Assembly (NCBI GenBank): GCA_030587365.1
Contig: JAUQZE010000041.1
Location: 37,370-101,369 of the forward strand
Direction of reading: 5' to 3'
DNA length: 64,000 nucleotides
From: Candidatus Freyarchaeota archaeon
Lineage (GTDB): Archaea; Asgardarchaeota; Jordiarchaeia; Jordiarchaeales; Jordiarchaeaceae
Each line of letters opens with the position of its first letter. Positions within the stretch are counted from its first letter, which is position 1. The position numbers were made by a program, and so were the translations under genes. Of this stretch, positions 51,013-59,538 are shown in pieces. A model generated the notes under the pieces. The model did no database searches and was not told the DNA's origin. It saw only the letters and a list, made by a program, of their open reading frames with translations.

Positions 51013-52062
51013 CTATTTGATATGTTCCCAGTATTCAGAGTTTATTATCACTTTTGAGTAATCGCGAGCGTATTGAAGTATTTGTTTCAGAGCGCAGTTG
51101 ATTGTTTCTAGGGCTAGTAGTGCTTTGGGTTCCATTGTTTTTTCCGATTCTGCCTTTCTTATCTCGTTACGGGTTCTACATACTTTGTCTATTTTCCTTA
51201 TTATTTCATGAGCAGCCTTGGGATCTTTTTGAGTTCCAGCCGCTAGAACCTCGTCGATTAGGGTGATTGCCTCATCACTGAGTTTTGAGTAGAGCTTTTG
51301 AACATCACCCGGAATCTTAAAGTTCCTAAGAGATTCTATTTGTTGGGATATTTCCATCGACGCGTCCGCAATTCTTTCTATGCTTCTTACTACAACGCTC
51401 CAGCCCATCGCGGCCCCGTTACTATCTAAACCAATTTTTCTGGCAATAGCTTTATCGCGTATTCCCAGTATTAGTAATCTTTGTATAAGTAGGTATAGTC
51501 GGTCGACCTCGTCGTCCTGTGCGTCTATTTCTTTCAGATTTTCGGTATTCGTGTCTACTATGCCTTTTATTGCTTTTTTGAACATGGATGAGGAGACTAG
51601 TGCTAACCGGTTAACAACCTCTTCCAAGTGGAAGTCGGAGGGTTCTAAAAGGTTTTTGACTTTAATTGAATTCTGAGATTCCGAGATGACCTCAAAACCT
51701 ATGAGGTTGCGTATAGAGTCTACTGCTGCTCTTTTGTGTGAGGAATCCATATCCTTTTTCTTAGATACTATTTCTAGATTATCAACGCCCATTACATAGT
51801 TACCCAGAATCGTTGTTATTAATTCTGAATCGGAAAGGTTATCCAAGATTATTTTTGGAGCAGGTCTCTCTTTCTTTTTGGTTTCAAGAACTTTGGTTAT
51901 TCTCAGTTGACCCTCTTCTTCCTCCATTATGGCGATGGTGTCTCCTCTTTTGATCTTGTTATTTTTTATCCAATTTTTAGGTAGAGAAACAATGTAGGAG
52001 GATTTGCCAGTTATTTGCACCTTGCGAAATTCGATGTTTTCCTTCATATCACTAATATCCAT
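51013..52062 (-). CDS. phoU: PhoU-like regulator with N-terminal AbrB/SpoVT domain
   Basis: 349 residues. Residues 8-55 (FRKVQITGKSSYIVSLPKNW, then KRGDTIAI) form a SpoVT/AbrB swapped-hairpin DNA-binding domain. Two PhoU helical domains follow, with E/D-rich metal patterns such as IDAQDDEVDRLYLL. It is the archaeal type of phosphate uptake regulator that combines sensing with DNA binding. The ATG at 52062 follows GGTGGCG; the frame is open 53 codons further up, but a TATA box lies inside that part. No pst transporter gene is in the window. Confidence 0.88.
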   Translation of the reverse strand: MDISDMKENIEFRKVQITGKSSYIVSLPKNWIKNNKIKRGDTIAIMEEEEGQLRITKVLETKKKERPAPKIILDNLSDSELITTILGNYVMGVDNLEIVSKKKDMDSSHKRAAVDSIRNLIGFEVISESQNSIKVKNLLEPSDFHLEEVVNRLALVSSSMFKKAIKGIVDTNTENLKEIDAQDDEVDRLYLLIQRLLILGIRDKAIARKIGLDSNGAAMGWSVVVRSIERIADASMEISQQIESLRNFKIPGDVQKLYSKLSDEAITLIDEVLAAGTQKDPKAAHEIIRKIDKVCRTRNEIRKAESEKTMEPKALLALETINCALKQILQYARDYSKVIINSEYWEHIK

Positions 52063-52110
52063 TAGCGCCACCTTAACAGTATTATAAAGTATAGAATACA
52101 AAATACGTAC

Positions 52111-52121
52111 AATATATAAAT
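52111..52121 (-). promoter_or_regulatory. TATA-like box for the PhoU-like gene
   Basis: On the minus strand TTTATATATT at about 52112-52121 is followed by the start codon 50 bp later. It is a strong archaeal TATA box and supports the short form of the protein. Confidence 0.5.
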
Positions 52122-52329
52122 AAAGGTTTTTATAAAAAAGGGAAGGGTGCCATTTATAAGTAAATCCGTGGTTTTCAAGCCCAAATTTAAAGGTAGAATC
52201 TACGCTTTGAATTTGGTACACGATTTTTTGTGATTATCCCATAAAACTGGGTGCTCGAAATATTCTTTTTCGAAACTAGAATAAAGAAATGTAATTTAAA
52301 TAGGGCAAAGGAGTTTTGGAGGAAAGCGT

Positions 52330-53025
52330 TTACCAGAAACTCGGACCCAATAGAGGATAAACTAGGGGATAAACAATTAGCGTAATTAGCGTTGCAACTA
52401 TTGCTCCCGCTACTGATTGCCAAGTCGTGTGTGCTTTTATCTTGATTCTTGCCCAGATAACCAGCAGTATCATAGCAACAACCGGAAGCGCTACGATTCC
52501 AAAAACGCACACGAGAGCCGTTGAAGGCCCTGAAACTCCTGCTGTGTGAACACTAATTTTCCATTTCAGATTAATTAGGGTCACAGCCAGAGTGACGAAA
52601 GCATAAGATAGGGAGATAGCATACATAGCAGTTGATTTTCCATAAAAAAATATCAGTGCACCAATAAAATAAGTCACAATAGCAAGAATGAAGAAGGGGG
52701 TTCTACGCGTACGAGAAGACACCCAAATATCAACTCTACCTAAAGCATATGCAACCAATACTGGAGAGATCGGAAGCACAACAATGAATATTATTCCAAG
52801 TAAAAAACAATATAAAGAATTCAGTAGAGGCCCGGTACCAATGGGCGACGCAAAAGCCAAAATTAAGACAACTGAGAAAGCAATGAACTGCGGAGTAAGA
52901 ACCTTAGAGACCAAACTTGCAACACGATAAGCGGCATCTTTCCCATTTCCCACAGCAGACTTTTGATTTTCTTTTATCTTAGTGTACCCATCATCTTTCC
53001 CTGCGGGATCAGGATTCAAACACAT
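52330..53025 (-). CDS. PAP2-like membrane phosphatase
   Basis: 231 residues, about six membrane helices. The PAP2 motifs are present in relaxed form: SSRTRRTPF for KxxxxxxRP, HTAGVSGP for the SGH motif, and RIKIKAHTTWQSVAGA for the final RxxxHxxxD, where Gln replaces Asp. These enzymes remove phosphate from lipid or prenyl phosphates. The change in the last motif could lower activity. A role in isoprenoid phosphate recycling is an inference. Confidence 0.75.
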   Translation of the reverse strand: MCLNPDPAGKDDGYTKIKENQKSAVGNGKDAAYRVASLVSKVLTPQFIAFSVVLILAFASPIGTGPLLNSLYCFLLGIIFIVVLPISPVLVAYALGRVDIWVSSRTRRTPFFILAIVTYFIGALIFFYGKSTAMYAISLSYAFVTLAVTLINLKWKISVHTAGVSGPSTALVCVFGIVALPVVAMILLVIWARIKIKAHTTWQSVAGAIVATLITLIVYPLVYPLLGPSFW

Positions 53026-53200
53026 ACCTCCAATAGTCTTAAAGTGTTCTCTGTCGAACTGATTTTGATATAAAAATATTATTGTAGGGGAGAAACTGGA
53101 ACTTGATGGTATTTATTATTTGTTAGACTGATGCAGTTTGGATTATTATGAAATTAGTGTAAAGCAGCGATTTTCAATAGCAGATACAAATTGGGAGTTT

Positions 53201-53407
53201 TCATTTTCCAAGGATTACCTCTGTACTCTTTACTATTGCCTGTACCTTGTCTCCCACCTTCAACTTCAAGTCTTCTGCTGCTTCCTTGGTTATAACCGCG
53301 GTGATTATTACTGGTGTATCAATCTTTACTTTGACCTTTGCGGTAATAACTCCCATTTCAACTTCTGTAACGCTACCTTTCATTTGGTTTCTTGCACTTA
53401 ACTTCAA
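53201..53407 (-). CDS. mop: Mop-type molybdate-binding protein (single TOBE domain)
   Basis: 68 residues beginning MKLSARNQMKGSVTEVEMG, the classic molbindin start, and ending DKVQAIVKSTEVILGK. Such proteins form rings that hold molybdate or tungstate. It lies 24 bp after modE on the same strand. Its C-terminal KSTEV motif is nearly identical to the end of the TOBE domain of the ModE product, so it may have arisen from, or been split off from, a two-TOBE ModE. Confidence 0.92.
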   Translation of the reverse strand: MKLSARNQMKGSVTEVEMGVITAKVKVKIDTPVIITAVITKEAAEDLKLKVGDKVQAIVKSTEVILGK

Positions 53408-53431
53408 TCTTGATCTCCTCCCTTATTTATT

Positions 53432-53980
53432 CTAAAGCTGTTCTGGTTTATCTACCATTACCTCTGTGGACTTTATGAATATTTTTACTTGACTGCCTTC
53501 ATTTATTTCGAGTTCTCGAACTGATTTCGTGGTAATTACAGACGTTAAAGTAAAGGGTTTTTTCAACTCTATCTGAACAAAGGCGGCGGAGTCTCCGGTT
53601 TCCACGTTGACTATTTCACCGCTTAATCGATTTTTATCGGGAATGGAGAAACCGCAGGCCTCCCACAGTTCAGAGTTCTCCAGCGCGTGTTCGATAAAGC
53701 TTTCAAAGCGTTTGTATTTTCTAAGAAGATACTTTCCTAGAGGAGTAAGCCTCATACCACCTCCGCCGTCCCTTCCTCCCTTGAAAGTTTCAACTATGGG
53801 TTCACCTATTCTTTTTTCGATTTTTTTTAGGTATCCCCAAGCGTATCTATAGGAAATGTTCAGATTTTTCGCGGCTTTGGTGAGAGAACCCTCCTTCTCA
53901 ATACTTTCCAAAAGTTTAGCTCCACCTCTGCCTAGAAGAGATTCACCCTCGAATTCCAACCAGATTTTGGCCTTGGGCAT
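53432..53980 (-). CDS. modE: ModE-type molybdate-responsive regulator
   Basis: About 182 residues. The LysR-like winged helix occupies the first 105 residues (GRGGAKLLESIEKEGSLTKA, KGGRDGGGGMRLTPLG, as in E. coli ModE). It is followed by one TOBE domain (GEIVNVETGDSAAFVQIELK to IKSTEVMV). E. coli ModE has two TOBE domains; here the second is a separate gene. Starts are ambiguous among three codons within 21 bp; ATG 53980 is used. No modABC or tungstate transporter gene is in the window. Confidence 0.9.
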   Translation of the reverse strand: MPKAKIWLEFEGESLLGRGGAKLLESIEKEGSLTKAAKNLNISYRYAWGYLKKIEKRIGEPIVETFKGGRDGGGGMRLTPLGKYLLRKYKRFESFIEHALENSELWEACGFSIPDKNRLSGEIVNVETGDSAAFVQIELKKPFTLTSVITTKSVRELEINEGSQVKIFIKSTEVMVDKPEQL

Positions 53981-54108
53981 CACATCCAAAAGCATCACCA
54001 AATCCCAAGAATACTACAAAAGAGAAGGCAGGAATAATACTATATACTTTTCTTTCTGCTATTTTTACATTATCTGCGGCAAGAGGAGTTTTTTCTCTAT
54101 TGTAAAAG

Positions 54109-54501
54109 CTATTTTGTAATTTTTTTCTTGACTCTATTTAGTCCTCTATCTATGAGTATGTCTCCTGTTTTATTGTTTTTAATCTGAATTACTCTGTGGA
54201 AGGGGATTATAGCCTCATCACCCATATAAGAGTATGTGAAAAAGCCACCAGCGATTTCAGTGATACTGGAGTAGGGGATTTCCTTTATGTTACCCTCATC
54301 GGTTCTGTGGATAAAAATTATAGAATATGAATCTAGGTCGTGTCTCTTGTCCCATCTAATCGCGTTAAGTAGATCTCTAATGGTGATTCTCTTTCCTTCA
54401 CGGCAATCTCGGCAAAGTAAAATACTTCTACCCTTTTCGTTTACTTCCTCCACATTGAGGGTGCTACCACACTTTTCGCATTGATTCTTCAACTCAGCCA
54501 C
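54109..54501 (-). CDS. Zinc ribbon plus MJ1316-type (DUF504) RNA end-recognition domain protein
   Basis: 130 residues. CEKCGS and CRDCREG (Cys8, 11, 30, 33) form a zinc ribbon. IRDLLNAIRWDKRHDLDSYS, EIPYSSITEI and GDEAIIPFHRVIQIKN are the DUF504 core, described as the MJ1316 RNA cyclic-group end recognition domain. The fusion with a zinc ribbon suggests RNA binding. The biological target is not known. Confidence 0.82.
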   Translation of the reverse strand: MAELKNQCEKCGSTLNVEEVNEKGRSILLCRDCREGKRITIRDLLNAIRWDKRHDLDSYSIIFIHRTDEGNIKEIPYSSITEIAGGFFTYSYMGDEAIIPFHRVIQIKNNKTGDILIDRGLNRVKKKITK

Positions 54502-54627
54502 TGGAATAATTTTTCAATAGAGAACCACACTTTGGACAAAATAAACTTTTGGCCAAAAAAGGGAATGTTTGTTGGTTAACTTGCTCGAATTATGTTTGAT
54601 ATCTCTGTTCAGATACACAATTATTAT

Positions 54628-55197
54628 TTAACTTTTGGAAATATCTTCCTCATTATTTTTGTTTGGAACTAACTGTTTGTTTTTGCTCTGGTTTTGTTCG
54701 AATCTTTTTAGAATATCACCCGGAAGGTAGATTAAGAGTGCAAAACCTATTATTGCCGGAATAAAGCGTGAGATTTGTATCAATATGATGTTGGAGGTTA
54801 GCGAAGATAGAAAGTATAACAAGTTCAGGTTTAAACTGGGTGGTGTGAAGGGAAGAATTATGTTAAATCCGGCGTAGCAGACCGTGAAAATAAAAGCCCA
54901 CTTTTTCTGCTTGTAAAATCCTACGCCGGATACAAACAGGCTAACACCCAAAGCGAAAAGAATTATAATAGTTACAAGAGTTTGAGTGCCGCTGAGTAAC
55001 TGGATTAAATAAGAGAAGACCCAAGAGACTAGAATATCCGGTGAATAAACAAGGATTAAAAAACCTGTTTGAAGGTTTATTTCTTGCCAATTAAGCATCG
55101 GCATCAGATAGGAAAGATATCCACCTAGTATTGTTATAAAAGACATGGAGAATAAGAAAACTGAAATTATGATTAAACCCAAAGGTTTTCCGCTCAT
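54628..55197 (-). CDS. Membrane protein with four or five helices
   Basis: 189 residues. Hydrophobic segments at about 5-28, 45-65, 75-92, 97-118 and 134-155 are separated by short loops (KQKKWAFIF). The C-terminal 30 residues are hydrophilic (RFEQNQSKNKQLVPNKNNEE). It is similar in style to small archaeal membrane proteins of unknown function such as the one at 20085. Confidence 0.65.
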   Translation of the reverse strand: MSGKPLGLIIISVFLFSMSFITILGGYLSYLMPMLNWQEINLQTGFLILVYSPDILVSWVFSYLIQLLSGTQTLVTIIILFALGVSLFVSGVGFYKQKKWAFIFTVCYAGFNIILPFTPPSLNLNLLYFLSSLTSNIILIQISRFIPAIIGFALLIYLPGDILKRFEQNQSKNKQLVPNKNNEEDISKS

Positions 55198-55432
55198 AAG
55201 TGAACCTCAAAACAGTTGGAATAAACTGCGATTATTCACATAATTTAATAAAGCCTTTGTTGTTTAATAAATTGGAAGAAACTTTATTTGCTTTCTTGTT
55301 TACAGATACCGATAAAAATATTGTTAAGAAGTCTGTTAGACAGACCTTGCTTTTGGTTACCTATTTGGGAAGACATTTATGTTTGTTTTATAAATAAAAA
55401 ATTAAAGTTTCCTTGATCAGAGGGGTGTTTTG

Positions 55433-55825
55433 ATGGCTTTAGATGAGTTGGAGTATGGTGAGGTTGTTTCTATTATAAACGGGAATTTGGCTCATGCACA
55501 CCGATTATTCAGAGAGGGAAAGATAAATTGGGTTGAGAGAGATATACTTATTGCAGTCAGCGGTCTTGTAAGGAGGGATAGAGGTGCTGAAGAACAACTC
55601 TATAAGCTTTTTAAAGAGTATCTAGATGAGAAGGGTTTTGAGCAATTGAAAGGGTTCGTGGAGAGCCAAAGCAGAGTTTCATGGCTAATCTTTGCTAAAT
55701 CATACAGGATTCGCAAGGATGTACCACCAATAGAGGAGAGGAGATGGGATTTAGAGGAGCAACGTAAGAAGAATGTAATCGTCAGAGACTCCTTTGTTGA
55801 GATTATAGAAAAGAAGTATACGTAA
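55433..55825 (+). CDS. Helical hypothetical protein
   Basis: 130 residues, all-helical in appearance, rich in charged residues (LAHAHRLFREGKINWVERD, then KNVIVRDSFVEIIEKKY). No family was recognised. AGGGGTG lies five bases before the ATG at 55433. The next gene, a large TPR protein, starts 22 bp after the stop, so the two are probably made together. Confidence 0.6.
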   Translation: MALDELEYGEVVSIINGNLAHAHRLFREGKINWVERDILIAVSGLVRRDRGAEEQLYKLFKEYLDEKGFEQLKGFVESQSRVSWLIFAKSYRIRKDVPPIEERRWDLEEQRKKNVIVRDSFVEIIEKKYT

Positions 55826-55847
55826 ATCTAGTTTGGAGGGAAATGGT

Positions 55848-57500
55848 ATGGATTGCAAGGAGATTATAGAAAAAGCAAAACAAGCACAGGAAAAAGGGGA
55901 AACTAAAGAAGCAATTGAACTCTATAAACAAGCCGCCGAGTGCTTTGATAAAGCCGGAGAAAGTGAACAGGTAGCCAAAACATTCTACATCTTGGGAGAA
56001 TTATACAGAGGGAAAAAGAATTACTTTGATGCAGCCAGCGCTTTCAAAGACGCGATAATGCGCTACTCGTTTTCAGGTAACATTAAAGCTGCGGAAGAAA
56101 TCTCGAAAAATATCCAAGAAGAGGAAATAAAATCATCCAAAACTTTTCAGTTAGCAATTGAATTTATGAAGGAGAGAGTAGAAGCATCTAAGAGGGGAGA
56201 GGAGTTAACCTATGAGGAACCCCTAACAGATGAAGGAATGGAAGCTACTCTTAAAGAAATAGAGAAGAAAATTGAAATCGCACCAGCGGATGACAAAATT
56301 TATGAGATTCTTGGAGGTAAAGCAGGTAATTTTATTCCAACCACAGAGAGAATTCAATTAAAAGGCAAACCAACGGCAAGCCAGTTACAGAAATTACTCC
56401 GAACCACTCTGGAGAACAAAAGAGTGAGAATAAAAAACGAGATCATTTCTACAATTACGGCTAAAAGGGAAAAAGAAGATTTTGAAGTAAGCTTCAAGAC
56501 CAACATTGAAAAAGAGGATTCGGAAATCGTGGCCAAGGTTTATTTTGAGAATAGCTATGAAGCTTCCTTGAAGGACGCCGTCCTTACGTGTTACATCCCC
56601 GCCTGCTATGATGTAGAGAAAATAGATTCCCAGGTTCGACCGAAAACAAAACCCGCCCTTGAAGGAGTGGAAGCATCATTTGACTTTAAGAAATTATCAC
56701 CTAAGGAAAAAATTAACGTTAATTTTACACTAAGAAGAAATATTTCTCGTACAGTGATAATAGGGCAGGGTAAAGAAATATGGGCGATCCGAACACATAT
56801 TCCAATTATTCGGGAAACAGCTACTCGTTTCAAATCACATCTAACACTCCTAAATAAAACGGAAAAAGTAATGGGTAATGTTATCTTGGAGGATGTAATT
56901 CCTTTAGAATTCTCGGTTGTAGAGATCTCCCTAGGGAATGTTCAACCATACGCAAAGGATATGGAAGACACCCTATTACAGCAGATATTATCTAACTTTG
57001 GGAAAAATGATAAGTTTGAAATCACATATCTATTGGAACCCAGAAAAACAATCAGAATAATCGAAAAACAGCTTCAGTTAAAGGATGGGCGAAACATAGG
57101 AAAGCTAACAAAAATCATCGAGCCAATTAATAAACAAGGCAAATCCCTGACTCTGGTGAACATAGAATTTAAAAACACCACACATACCGACCTTGAGAAT
57201 GTTAAGATAAAGGACAGAATTCCCATAACCCTAAAGCTGACAAAAGCAACCATTAACCCAGAGATAACAACAACCGAAAAAATGTATTACTTATCATGGA
57301 AGTTCGGCAAAATTATGGAGGAACAATCAATCGAGATTTCCTACCTAACCGAGGGGGAAGAAGCACCGTATAAAGAAATACCAGAAATCGAGCTAGAGGG
57401 ATACCAGAGCTACGAGAGTAGACACATATCCACAGACCGATATCAGGGTATTATAAGAGAATCAAAGGAATTAATGGAATTTAAAAAACAAGTCACTTAA
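55848..57500 (+). CDS. SNAP-like TPR protein with repeated beta domains
   Basis: 550 residues. Residues 1-95 are TPR/alpha-SNAP-like helices (TKEAIELYKQAAECFDKAGE, FDAASAFKDAI). A linker follows with TYEEPLTDEG. From about 180 onward come strand-rich modules. Two, FKSHLTLLNKTEKVMGNVIL and KSLTLVNIEFKNTTHTDLEN, each followed by EDVIPLEF or KDRIPITL, resemble DUF11/Ig-like domains found in large archaeal surface proteins. No signal peptide is present, so it seems cytosolic. It could be a scaffold. GGAGGG sits eight bases before ATG 55848. Confidence 0.6.
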   Translation: MDCKEIIEKAKQAQEKGETKEAIELYKQAAECFDKAGESEQVAKTFYILGELYRGKKNYFDAASAFKDAIMRYSFSGNIKAAEEISKNIQEEEIKSSKTFQLAIEFMKERVEASKRGEELTYEEPLTDEGMEATLKEIEKKIEIAPADDKIYEILGGKAGNFIPTTERIQLKGKPTASQLQKLLRTTLENKRVRIKNEIISTITAKREKEDFEVSFKTNIEKEDSEIVAKVYFENSYEASLKDAVLTCYIPACYDVEKIDSQVRPKTKPALEGVEASFDFKKLSPKEKINVNFTLRRNISRTVIIGQGKEIWAIRTHIPIIRETATRFKSHLTLLNKTEKVMGNVILEDVIPLEFSVVEISLGNVQPYAKDMEDTLLQQILSNFGKNDKFEITYLLEPRKTIRIIEKQLQLKDGRNIGKLTKIIEPINKQGKSLTLVNIEFKNTTHTDLENVKIKDRIPITLKLTKATINPEITTTEKMYYLSWKFGKIMEEQSIEISYLTEGEEAPYKEIPEIELEGYQSYESRHISTDRYQGIIRESKELMEFKKQVT

Positions 57501-57615
57501 TTTCATAAAAACCTAGCGAGCTGAAATGACAAGTTTAAAAAAATAGGGGAATAAAAAAAAGAAGCAAGCTAATGGAAGTTATGTTGATATTGAATCTACG
57601 CTGGCCCAAACAAGG

Positions 57616-57969
57616 CTACATAACGGACGGTTTAGCTACGGACGGTTTAGCTGCTTTAGCTGCCTTTTCTCTAGCTGCCTTCTCTCTAGCCGCCTTTTCT
57701 CTAGCCATCTTTGCTTTTTCTCTCGCCTTAGCTTCTTCCTGTTTACATTTTACTATGGCGTTCTCGATGTTTTTAACATGCTTCTCCGCATCGCTTCTCA
57801 GACTGCGGAAAAGGTTCATTTCTGTCTTGCGCTGCTTTCTCGTAGCATCAGCTTCCATTTTCTGGTAGGTGGCTAGACTTTTCTTCTCCCAAGCAAGGGC
57901 ACTAGCTAACGGGCCAGAAACCTTCGGTTTTGATTTTGGTTTCGGTTTTGGTTTTGGTTTCGCTTCCAT
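57616..57969 (-). CDS. Lysine/alanine-rich protein with repeats
   Basis: 117 residues. The N-terminus is a Lys-Pro repeat (AKPKPKPKPKSKPK). The middle is a coiled helix (KSLATYQKMEADATRKQRKT). The C-terminus is built of AREKA repeats followed by two PSVAK repeats. The DNA repeats are visible as TCTCTAGCTGCCT-type units at 57650-57720. Composition resembles histone H1-like or other DNA-binding tails in archaea and bacteria. The charged repeats could also arise by slippage, with copy number varying. Confidence 0.55.
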   Translation of the reverse strand: MEAKPKPKPKPKSKPKVSGPLASALAWEKKSLATYQKMEADATRKQRKTEMNLFRSLRSDAEKHVKNIENAIVKCKQEEAKAREKAKMAREKAAREKAAREKAAKAAKPSVAKPSVM

Positions 57970-58545
57970 ACTCTTACCCCAACGAATTTTATTTTTTTGT
58001 AATTGTTTATATAATTTTACTTAGGTTGTATAAGTTATTTTTATTATAACTTATAAGTTCTTCGATTTTGAAAAGGGTTTCTAGTCACATTTGAAAAAAT
58101 CTTTCAAAAAATTGTGTTATCATCTAGTGTTTCAAGATGAAAATCCTTCAAAAAGTTCTCTCCCGAAACTTTGCTACTCCCAATCAGAAAATCCTTTGAG
58201 TATTATTCGAAACAACCTTTAAAACCTCATTTATAGTTGATTTAGAACAAATAGATTTCATTTTTGGTTATGCCCCCTACGTTATATACCGAATCTTTTC
58301 TCAATCTCTGAGAGTTTCAAAGTGTTAATCAAGTTGTTTTTTGTGCACCATCCTCTTCTCGCCTGGTCTACACCATACTCCATAAAATGTAAGTGATTCT
58401 TATCAGGTAATTCGGGCAAATCAGGAGCATCCTTAATTTGTGACATATAGTGTAGGTAATTTTTCCCAAAAAAAATCTGAACTCATTCATTTTTATTATT
58501 AGTTCTTGATCGCAAGGACTAGTTAGTAGTTCTTGATTGGAAGGA
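57970..58545. other. Intergenic region with small ORF and direct repeats
   Basis: Apart from the 54-residue ORF and the two repeats at its right end, nothing is recognised. The left part (57990-58060) is AT-rich and holds the promoter of the lysine/alanine-rich gene. Confidence 0.4.
58282..58446 (-). CDS. Possible small protein of 54 residues
   Basis: ATG 58446 to TAA 58282. It reads MSQIKDAPDLPELPDKNHLH, then FMEYGVDQARRGWCTKNN, a complete frame in a region otherwise empty. A related fragment (FEVPELPEVGTLNSYIEQWY) occurs near 59311-59376 on the same strand, which suggests that this belongs to a family present more than once. No known family was recognised. It might be a remnant of a larger gene. 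Confidence 0.4.
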   Translation of the reverse strand: MSQIKDAPDLPELPDKNHLHFMEYGVDQARRGWCTKNNLINTLKLSEIEKRFGI

Positions 58546-58550
58546 CTAGT
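58499..58550. repeat. Two direct repeats, each a small hairpin
   Basis: TTAGTTCTTGATCGCAAGGACTAG-like units occur twice in a row (58499-58523, 58524-58550). Each can fold on itself, AGTTCTT with AAGGACT using a G-U pair. The second overlaps the end of vapC. They may act as its transcript 3' end. Confidence 0.5.
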
Positions 58551-58956
58551 ATGTCTCCACCTTTAACCCGGTAGTTTCTTCAATCCATTTGAAATGTTTA
58601 TCATTTTTTGTAACTATTGCTTTACATCCGTTGTTTATAGCAATCGCAGCTATAACCGCATCAGCTCCAACACGCTTACCATTTCTTGCGAGTTCTCCTG
58701 CTATTTTTGCAGCCAAGATTGCATCGCTATATCTAAAACTCAGAACTTCCATTCTTTCAAAGGCTCTTGCGAGCTTATCTATTATTTTTACTCTCTTCTC
58801 ATCTTCTTTTACTGCATAAGCCCCGAATAACGCCTCAAAAATGTTGAAAGCTGTGGTTGCATGGATACCTTCATCATCAAGTTTTTTGGTGAGTTCTTTA
58901 ATAGCATCTGGCTTTCGGATAAGATCTACAAAATAAGTGGTGTCAATACATTTCAT
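58546..58956 (-). CDS. vapC: VapC-type PIN-domain toxin
   Basis: 136 residues. The PIN acidic residues are present: Asp5 and Asp11 (CIDTTYFVDLI), Glu44 (TAFNIFEALFG), Asp near 99 (GADAVIAAIA), and Asp near 119 (VTKNDKHF). These hold Mg2+ for ribonuclease activity, usually against tRNA or rRNA. It overlaps the upstream antitoxin gene by 14 bp, as in most VapBC operons. Confidence 0.9.
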   Translation of the reverse strand: MKCIDTTYFVDLIRKPDAIKELTKKLDDEGIHATTAFNIFEALFGAYAVKEDEKRVKIIDKLARAFERMEVLSFRYSDAILAAKIAGELARNGKRVGADAVIAAIAINNGCKAIVTKNDKHFKWIEETTGLKVETY

Positions 58957-59170
58957 TTTCCAGCCTTCCGTCTATTTCTTTCCTAATCCCAACTACCGTT
59001 TCCCCATATTCCTGTATATTGCTTAATTCTGGATACAAGTCTAGTATATCAATTAATTTACCCTTTTTTCCTACTAGTCTCTTTATTACATCTGAAAAAC
59101 TCTCGTCATTTCTTTTAATGCTCTTCAAAAGTTCGTACGCTTCATCAGATAGAGAAATCGTTTTAGTCAT
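58943..59170 (-). CDS. vapB: VapB-type antitoxin (ribbon-helix-helix)
   Basis: 75 residues. MTKTISLSDEAYELLKSIKR is the DNA-binding ribbon and first helix seen in CopG-like antitoxins. Residues 40-75 (LIDILDLYPELSNIQEYGET) would wrap the toxin. The ATG at 59170 is used; a start 18 bp upstream would translate through the operator palindrome and is unlikely. It is probably autoregulated through that palindrome. Confidence 0.88.
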   Translation of the reverse strand: MTKTISLSDEAYELLKSIKRNDESFSDVIKRLVGKKGKLIDILDLYPELSNIQEYGETVVGIRKEIDGRLENEMY

Positions 59171-59190
59171 ATGTGCACATATGTGCACAA
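59171..59190 (-). promoter_or_regulatory. Tandem palindromic operator of vapBC
   Basis: ATGTGCACAT followed directly by ATGTGCACAA: the same 8-bp palindrome TGTGCACA twice at 10-bp spacing, one helical turn. It abuts the vapB start codon. Binding by VapB dimers on the same face of DNA would block the promoter or transcript start. Confidence 0.7.
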
Positions 59191-59538
59191 ATACTTAAAC
59201 TTGTTGAAAAGCTAATAGCCTTTTTTGAGCCTTTTCCTGTTAACTTTTTTCCTGAAATCTTTAATTGATATTACAAAAAATCTCTCGCCACGAACATCGA
59301 ACTCCTTAATTTAATGGAAATACCACTGCTCGATATAAGAATTGAGAGTTCCAACCTCAGGTAGTTCAGGCACCTCAAAGACAACCTTAAATTGGTAAAT
59401 CAAACGCAGCTAATCTACATTTAAGGACTGATCATAGGATTTAACTCGTGGCCCTCATCGGTGGAAGAAAATAAAAGGAGTTTTATAGTTAATTATACCC
59501 GAGTGGATTCATTCAGAGGGTGCTCCTACTCTTAGCGT
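59191..59538. other. Intergenic region with a coding-like remnant
   Basis: A frame ending at 59311 on the minus strand reads VPELPEVGTLNSYIEQWYFH and resembles part of the small protein at 58282. The rest is AT-rich without a recognised feature. The vapBC promoter lies near 59190-59215. Confidence 0.35.

Noticed and set aside
52063..52221. Longer N-terminus of the PhoU-like protein
   Set aside because: A TATA box lies inside it and a good ribosome binding site precedes the ATG at 52062.
53138..53435. Plus-strand Cys- and Thr-rich frames opposite mop
   Set aside because: The minus strand encodes a clear Mop protein with the family start and end.
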